The notes below the pieces were generated by a model. The model saw nothing but the letters and a program-made list of their open reading frames with translations, was not told the origin of the DNA and did not search any database. This document shows positions 59,821-64,000 of a stretch of 64,000 nt of DNA, piece after piece. Each line of letters begins with the position of its first letter. Positions within the stretch are counted from its first letter, which is position 1. Origin of the DNA: Mesorhizobium ciceri biovar biserrulae WSM1271 (GTDB lineage Bacteria > Pseudomonadota > Alphaproteobacteria > Rhizobiales > Rhizobiaceae). The stretch is from assembly GCF_000185905.1 (NCBI RefSeq), contig NC_014923.1:4363501-4427500 (forward strand). Reading direction: 5' to 3'. Position numbers and translations under genes: made by a program.

Positions 59821-60255
59821 ATGATGACCAATCCGGGAAACAAGGTCACACAGGGGCAGTTCTCGTTCCTGCCCGACCTGACCGACGAGCAGATTTCGGC
59901 GCAGATCAAATACGCGCTGAAGAACCATTGGGCGGTCAGCGTCGAGTACACGGACGATCCGCATCCGCGAAATACCTATTGGGAAATGTACGGCAACCCG
60001 ATGTTCGACTTGAAAGATCCGGCGGGCATACTGCTCGAGGTCAATGCTTGCCGGAAAGCCTGTCCGAACATGTATGTGCGGGTGACCGCCTTCGATTCGA
60101 CCAAGGGCTGGGAAGCGCCGCGCATGTCGTTCATTGTCAACCGGCCGCCCAGCGAACCCGGGTTCCGGCTGCTGCGCCAGGAGCGTGACGGCCGCAGCCA
60201 GGGTTATTCGATCGTGCCTTATGCGACCGACAGGCCCGAGGGCGAGCGGAGCTAG
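59821..60255 (+). CDS. cbbS: RuBisCO small subunit, form IC
   Basis: A 144-residue small subunit with the red-type C-terminal extension (RLLRQERDGRSQGYSIVPYATDRPEGERS) that forms the central barrel of the holoenzyme. Core hallmarks are GQFSFLPDLTDEQISAQIKYAL, WAVSVEYTDDPHPRNTYWEMYGNPMFDL and PNMYVRVTAFDSTKGWEAPRMSFIVNRP. Starts with two Met codons, and either can be used. 18 nt after cbbL. Confidence 0.96.
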   Translation: MMTNPGNKVTQGQFSFLPDLTDEQISAQIKYALKNHWAVSVEYTDDPHPRNTYWEMYGNPMFDLKDPAGILLEVNACRKACPNMYVRVTAFDSTKGWEAPRMSFIVNRPPSEPGFRLLRQERDGRSQGYSIVPYATDRPEGERS

Positions 60256-60262
60256 CCGAACC

Positions 60263-61201
60263 ATGCTGAACGCGATGACAAAGGACGCTGCCGCACAGGA
60301 CGCGACGGTCGATCTGCAGGCCGAGTTCGAGGCGTCCAACATCGACGAGGTGATGGACAAGCTCGACCGAGAACTCGTTGGCCTGAAGCCGGTCAAGACC
60401 CGCATCCGCGAGATCGCCGCCCTCCTCCTGGTCGACCGGCTTCGCCGCAGGTTCGGACTGACATCGGGCGCGCCGACGCTGCACATGAATTTCACGGGAA
60501 ATCCTGGCACCGGAAAGACCACGGTGGCGCTGAGGATGGCCGAAATCCTGCATCGTCTGGGTTATGTCCGCGAAGGCCACATGGTCGCCGTGACTCGCGA
60601 CGATCTCGTCGGCCAGTATGTGGGCCACACCGCGCCCAAGACCCGCGAGGTGATCAAGCGTGCCATGGGCGGCGTGCTTTTCATCGACGAGGCCTACTAT
60701 CTCTACAAGCCAGAGAACGAACGCGACTACGGCCAGGAATCGATCGAAATCCTGCTGCAGTGCATGGAGAACAACCGTGACGATCTGGTTGTGATCCTTG
60801 CCGGCTACAAGAACAAGATGGACCGCTTCTTCGACAGCAATCCCGGCATGCGTTCGCGCATCGCCCACCACCTCGACTTCCCCGACTATGGCGTCAGCGA
60901 ACTGAAATCGATCGCCGAGATTATGCTCGCGGAGCAGAATTATCGCCTCAGCGAGGCGGCGTCCCAGGCGCTCGAAGAGTATCTTCCGATCCGCATGAGG
61001 CTGCCGCATTTCTCCAACGCGCGTTCGGTTCGCAATGGGCTTGACCGGGCGCGGCTGCGGCAGGCTAACCGGCTTTTCGCATCGCGCAGCCGGGTGTTGA
61101 CCAAGGCCGATCTTATCACCATCGAGGAATCCGACATTCGCGGCAGCCGCGTGTTCGCGGAAGGGAAACTGGAAGGCGAACCGGAGACGAAGATGCGCTG
61201 A
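60263..61201 (+). CDS. cbbX: RuBisCO activase CbbX, AAA+ ATPase
   Basis: Removes inhibitory sugar phosphates from red-type RuBisCO by remodelling its active site. It has 312 residues: Walker A FTGNPGTGKTTVALRMAE, Walker B MGGVLFIDEAYYLYKP, and sensor ENNRDDLVVILAGYKNKM; the C-terminal lid domain includes FSNARSVRNGLDRARLRQANRLF. The start at 60263 is 8 nt after the cbbS stop. Confidence 0.95.
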   Translation: MLNAMTKDAAAQDATVDLQAEFEASNIDEVMDKLDRELVGLKPVKTRIREIAALLLVDRLRRRFGLTSGAPTLHMNFTGNPGTGKTTVALRMAEILHRLGYVREGHMVAVTRDDLVGQYVGHTAPKTREVIKRAMGGVLFIDEAYYLYKPENERDYGQESIEILLQCMENNRDDLVVILAGYKNKMDRFFDSNPGMRSRIAHHLDFPDYGVSELKSIAEIMLAEQNYRLSEAASQALEEYLPIRMRLPHFSNARSVRNGLDRARLRQANRLFASRSRVLTKADLITIEESDIRGSRVFAEGKLEGEPETKMR

Positions 61202-61259
61202 CAGGACGAAGCGGCCGGCGCAGCGACCAACACCGCAGACAGAATTGGAGACGACGACC

Positions 61260-61946
61260 ATGGTCACCGGGACAATCATCGCACCCTCCGTGCTTTCCGC
61301 GGATTTCTCGCGGCTCGGCGACGAGGTCGAAGCTGTCGTGCGGGCGGGTGCCGACTGGATCCATCTCGACGTGATGGACGGCCACTTCGTGCCCAACATC
61401 ACCTTCGGTCCGCCGGTGATCAAGGCGATCCGCGACCGAACGGACAAAATCTTCGACTGCCATCTGATGATCGCGCCGGCCGACCCCTATCTGGCCGCGT
61501 TCGCCGACGCCGGTTGCGACATCATCACGGTGCATGCAGAGGCCGGGCCGCATCTCGATCGTTCCCTGCAGGCGATCAAAAATCTCGGCAAGAAGGCCGG
61601 CGTATCGCTGAATCCTTCGACGCCGGAGAGCGTCATCGAGTATGTGCTCGACAGGCTCGATCTGGTGCTTCTGATGACGGTCAATCCAGGCTTCGGCGGC
61701 CAGGCCTTCATTTCCGCGGTCATCGAGAAGATCAGGCGAATCAAGGCATTGGTTGGCCACCGCCCGATTGACATCGAAATCGATGGCGGCGTCACGGCCG
61801 AAACCGCCCCGCTGGTCGCCGCGGCCGGCGCCAATGTGCTGGTCGCCGGGTCGGCCGTGTTCAAGGGAGGCGCCGAGGCGGCCTACCGCGCCAACATTGG
61901 AACCATCCGACAGGCGGCCGACGGTGCGATCCGGAAAGCCGCGTAA
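61260..61946 (+). CDS. cbbE: Ribulose-phosphate 3-epimerase (Calvin cycle)
   Basis: Interconverts xylulose 5-phosphate and ribulose 5-phosphate. It has 228 residues and the TIM barrel: IIAPSVLSADFSRLG, WIHLDVMDGHFVPNITFGP, FDCHLMI, LLMTVNPGFGGQAFI, and DIEIDGGVTAETAPLVAAAGANVLVAGSAVF. The start ATG at 61260 is 9 nt after GGAG; TTG 61245 is less likely. A 58-nt gap separates it from cbbX. Confidence 0.95.
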   Translation: MVTGTIIAPSVLSADFSRLGDEVEAVVRAGADWIHLDVMDGHFVPNITFGPPVIKAIRDRTDKIFDCHLMIAPADPYLAAFADAGCDIITVHAEAGPHLDRSLQAIKNLGKKAGVSLNPSTPESVIEYVLDRLDLVLLMTVNPGFGGQAFISAVIEKIRRIKALVGHRPIDIEIDGGVTAETAPLVAAAGANVLVAGSAVFKGGAEAAYRANIGTIRQAADGAIRKAA

Positions 61947-61967
61947 ACCATTTCATCGGAGGCAAGC

Positions 61968-62525
61968 ATGGCGGCCGTTCCCCCTGTCTGCGATTTCGGC
62001 TGGCGCGCGATCGATGCCGTTTTGCCCGGCGTCGACGGCAGGTCGCATTCGATCCTCAGCCAGGCCGGCCCGAACGGCCTGGTCGTGGCCTTCATCTGCA
62101 ATCACTGCCCTTATGTGAAGGCGGTGATTTCACGTATCGTGCGCGATGCCAACGACCTCAAGGCCGAAGGTATCGGCTTTGTCGCAATCAACTCGAACGA
62201 TGCCGACACCTACCCGGAGGATTCCTTCGACCAAATGAAGCTCTTCGCCACGACGAACGGCTTCAGCTTCCCTTACCTGCACGACCAGCGCCAAACTGTA
62301 GCGCGCGATTACGTGGCGGTGTGCACTCCCGATTTCTTCGGGTTCAACAGCGAGTTGGGATTGCAATATCGCGGTCGGCTGGACGCCTCGCGACGAGAAG
62401 CCGGAGCGCCCGGGCTGAGACGCGATCTGTTCGAGGCGATGAAGCAGGTTGCCCGAACCGGCGACGGGCCGCTGGACCAGGTCGCCTCGATCGGCTGCTC
62501 GATCAAGTGGAAGGATGACGCATGA
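61968..62525 (+). CDS. Thioredoxin-like (AhpC/TSA/redoxin type) protein in the cbb operon
   Basis: A 185-residue thioredoxin-fold protein with the N-terminal peroxiredoxin-like active site VVAFICNHCPYVKAVI (CNHC, a CXXC-type site) and GIGFVAINSNDADTYPEDSFDQM, FPYLHDQRQTVARDYVAVCTPDFFGF. It has the form of the redoxin family without a clear periplasmic signal, so it is cytoplasmic. It lies between cbbE and cbbZ, overlapping cbbZ by 4 nt, and could reduce Calvin cycle enzymes or handle peroxides. Function not established. Confidence 0.85.
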   Translation: MAAVPPVCDFGWRAIDAVLPGVDGRSHSILSQAGPNGLVVAFICNHCPYVKAVISRIVRDANDLKAEGIGFVAINSNDADTYPEDSFDQMKLFATTNGFSFPYLHDQRQTVARDYVAVCTPDFFGFNSELGLQYRGRLDASRREAGAPGLRRDLFEAMKQVARTGDGPLDQVASIGCSIKWKDDA

Positions 62526-63223
62526 ACGTCGGCGCAGGTAGGCCGCTTCGATCGCCGAAGGCGATCCTGTTCGACCTCGACGGCACGCTGGTCGACTCGG
62601 CACCGGACATAGCGGCCGCCGTCAACGAATTGCTGGCCAGCCGCGATCTGCCGCCGCTGCGCCTGGACCGGGTCAAGGCCATGATCGGCGGCGGTGTCAG
62701 GAAACTGATCGAGCGAGCCTTCGCGGCATCGGGAGCGCCACTGCTCGGCAACGCTCTCGATGAGGCAAACCGCGTCATGGCGCCTATCTACCGCCGGCAC
62801 CTGACCGGCCTGACAAGGCTGATGCCTGGCGTCAGGGAGGCCCTCACCCACTTTCATTTGGGCGGAGTAAGCATGGGGGTGGCAACCAACAAACCGCAGT
62901 TGGCGACCCGCGAAATCCTGCTTCATTTCGGATTGACGGAATATTTCGGTGCGATCGTCGGCGGAGACGCGGTGACATACCTGAAACCGGCGCCCGATGC
63001 CCTGCTGCTGGCGTTGGCACAGCTAGGCGTCGACCCGGGTGACGCGCTGCTGGTCGGAGACAGTGGCGCTGACCTGGGCGCCGCACGCGCCGCCGGCATG
63101 CCCGTCATTCTGCTGCGTGGCGGCTACAGCCACATTCCGGTGGAAGAGCTTGGCGCCGATCTTGTTTGCGACAGCCTTTTCGATCTGCCTTCGGCAATGC
63201 AGGGGCTGCAAGCCGATGCGTAG
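62522..63223 (+). CDS. cbbZ: Phosphoglycolate phosphatase (HAD family)
   Basis: Dephosphorylates 2-phosphoglycolate, the product of RuBisCO oxygenation. It has 233 residues: HAD motif I LFDLDGTLVDSAPDIAAAVNE, motif II GVATNKP, motif III and IV region YLKPAPDALLLALAQLGV-GDALLVGDSGADLGAARAAGMPV. Overlaps the preceding gene by 4 nt and is the last gene of the operon. Confidence 0.92.
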   Translation: MNVGAGRPLRSPKAILFDLDGTLVDSAPDIAAAVNELLASRDLPPLRLDRVKAMIGGGVRKLIERAFAASGAPLLGNALDEANRVMAPIYRRHLTGLTRLMPGVREALTHFHLGGVSMGVATNKPQLATREILLHFGLTEYFGAIVGGDAVTYLKPAPDALLLALAQLGVDPGDALLVGDSGADLGAARAAGMPVILLRGGYSHIPVEELGADLVCDSLFDLPSAMQGLQADA

Positions 63224-63228
63224 GCGAA

Positions 63229-63260
63229 CGCCGGCCGAACGCAAGTTCGAACGGCCGGCG
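63229..63260. terminator. Hairpin between convergent cbbZ and cytochrome c genes
   Basis: CGCCGGCC (63229-63236) pairs with GGCCGGCG (63253-63260), and GAAC/GTTC inside extend the stem around a GCAA loop. It sits in the 42-nt gap between the two convergent genes and can act for both. No T-run is seen, so a factor-independent terminator is only likely. Confidence 0.45.
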
Positions 63261-63265
63261 GCGCG

Positions 63266-63646
63266 CTATTTCGAGAATTGCTTCAGATAGGCGATGACAT
63301 TGGCGATGTCTTCGTCCTGTTTGAGGCCGACAAACGCCATCTTTGTTCCTTTGACCATGGCCGTGGGATCGTGAAGGTAAGTCTTCAAAGTGGGTTCATC
63401 CCATTTGACGCCGGACTTGCCTGCCGCGACCATCGCCTGAGAATAGCTGAACCCCGGGTGCGTGCCGGCTGTTCGGCCGATGACGCCGTTCAACGACGGA
63501 CCGACCTTGTTCTTGTCCTGGTCGGCGACATGGCAGACCTTGCATTTGGCGAAGACCTTCTCACCCGCCGCCGCGTCCTGTGCCTGGGATTGGCTCGCGA
63601 TGAAGGGCACAACGGACATGACTGCGAAAAATGCGATTGCGCGCAT
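63266..63646 (-). CDS. Soluble class I cytochrome c
   Basis: A 126-residue periplasmic cytochrome c with signal peptide ending ASQSQA. Heme motif CKVCH, and the distal Met is in the KGTKMAFVGLK region. KVGPSLNGVIGRTAGTHPGFSYSQAM is typical of c2/c550-like cytochromes. GAGGAAA precedes the start. It could accept electrons from the PQQ dehydrogenase or another periplasmic enzyme, but this is context only. The 350 bases after its start (63647-64000) hold no gene I can support. Confidence 0.92.
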   Translation of the reverse strand: MRAIAFFAVMSVVPFIASQSQAQDAAAGEKVFAKCKVCHVADQDKNKVGPSLNGVIGRTAGTHPGFSYSQAMVAAGKSGVKWDEPTLKTYLHDPTAMVKGTKMAFVGLKQDEDIANVIAYLKQFSK

Positions 63647-64000
63647 GGTATTTCCTCATTGATCGTCTGGGTGCCCTGGACGATTTGTGCATGCCGATCC
63701 TTTGATCCGTCGGCATGCGCCTTACGCGGTGGCGTGGAAATTCCGCTTCTCCCGTGGAGCCGCGCCGCGTCACCTGGAAGCTAATCGGCATGTTGTGAAA
63801 GTCAATCGTACAAAGGTTTAGAGGCCTGGGTGCTCAAGGATCCTGTCCATTCGTCTTTGTTGACGGCTATTGGGCGAGCGCGTAGCTTGACCTCATTCCG
63901 GTTTCTCCATTGGCACCTTGAGAAATCCGGCAAGTGGCGGTTTTGTCCTGGCTCCTGGTTGGGCTGGACTCGCCGAGATGGGCGTTTGGGAACGCGCAAG

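Noticed and set aside
58369..60522. 717-residue minus-strand frame antisense to cbbLSX
   Set aside because: A shadow of the well-supported cbbL, cbbS and cbbX genes on the other strand.
63802..63999. 65-residue minus-strand frame at the right edge
   Set aside because: Open at the window edge, no signal of coding, no recognised family, and the first residues are mostly basic and irregular.

Overview
The window reads as chromosome of a GC-rich alphaproteobacterium of the order Rhizobiales, most likely Mesorhizobium or a close relative. Supporting signs are a class I PHA synthase, a B12-dependent ribonucleotide reductase, DUF982/DUF6074 small proteins, TadE/TadG pseudopilins, rhizobial-style intergenic palindromes and a form IC RuBisCO. 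The genus is inferred from gene content and style; no rRNA is present to confirm it.

1-27.3 kb is mixed housekeeping and accessory chromosome: the 3' end of phaC, a lipoprotein M15A peptidase, tRNA-Glu(TTC), three TadE/TadG pseudopilin-like genes, methionine aminopeptidase, an OmpR/EnvZ-type two-component system next to a MipA/OmpV porin-like gene, radC, a GATase1-like protein, trigger factor, tRNA-Leu(TAG), two NUDIX hydrolases, an Old Yellow Enzyme, cinA-like, a universal stress protein, gpt, a PilZ protein, nrdJ with a probable NrdR box far upstream, and a hicAB toxin-antitoxin pair 6 nt after nrdJ.

27.3-46.5 kb is a dense tetrahydromethanopterin/methanofuran-linked C1 cluster. Catalytic genes are fae (formaldehyde capture), mtdB, mch and fhcBADC (formyl transfer and hydrolysis to formate). 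Cofactor genes are a beta-RFAP synthase, two ATP-grasp proteins, a CitG-like protein, a HisA-like TIM barrel, an MfnF-like protein, a DUF447 protein, a dihydropteroate-synthase-like protein, a DmrB/AfpA-like flavoprotein, a pterin carbinolamine dehydratase and a 609-residue three-domain fusion (MfnB-like, dihydroneopterin aldolase, MfnE-like kinase). The fusion is the most unusual single gene here. The glutathione-route enzyme FghA lies at the edge of the cluster, so two formaldehyde routes may coexist.

46.7-51.8 kb is a six-gene PQQ-dehydrogenase-associated ABC module (binding protein, beta-propeller, small secreted protein, ATPase, permease, secreted helical protein) without any PQQ dehydrogenase gene in the window. 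52.2-63.2 kb is a Calvin-Benson-Bassham operon, cbbR divergent from cbbF-P-T-A-L-S-X-E, a thioredoxin-like gene and cbbZ, followed by a convergent cytochrome c gene. Together, 27.6-63.6 kb looks like a methylotrophic-autotrophic island: alcohol oxidation feeds formaldehyde into Fae/MtdB/Mch/Fhc, formate is oxidised to CO2 by enzymes encoded elsewhere, and CO2 is fixed by RuBisCO. The last 350 bases hold no gene I can support.
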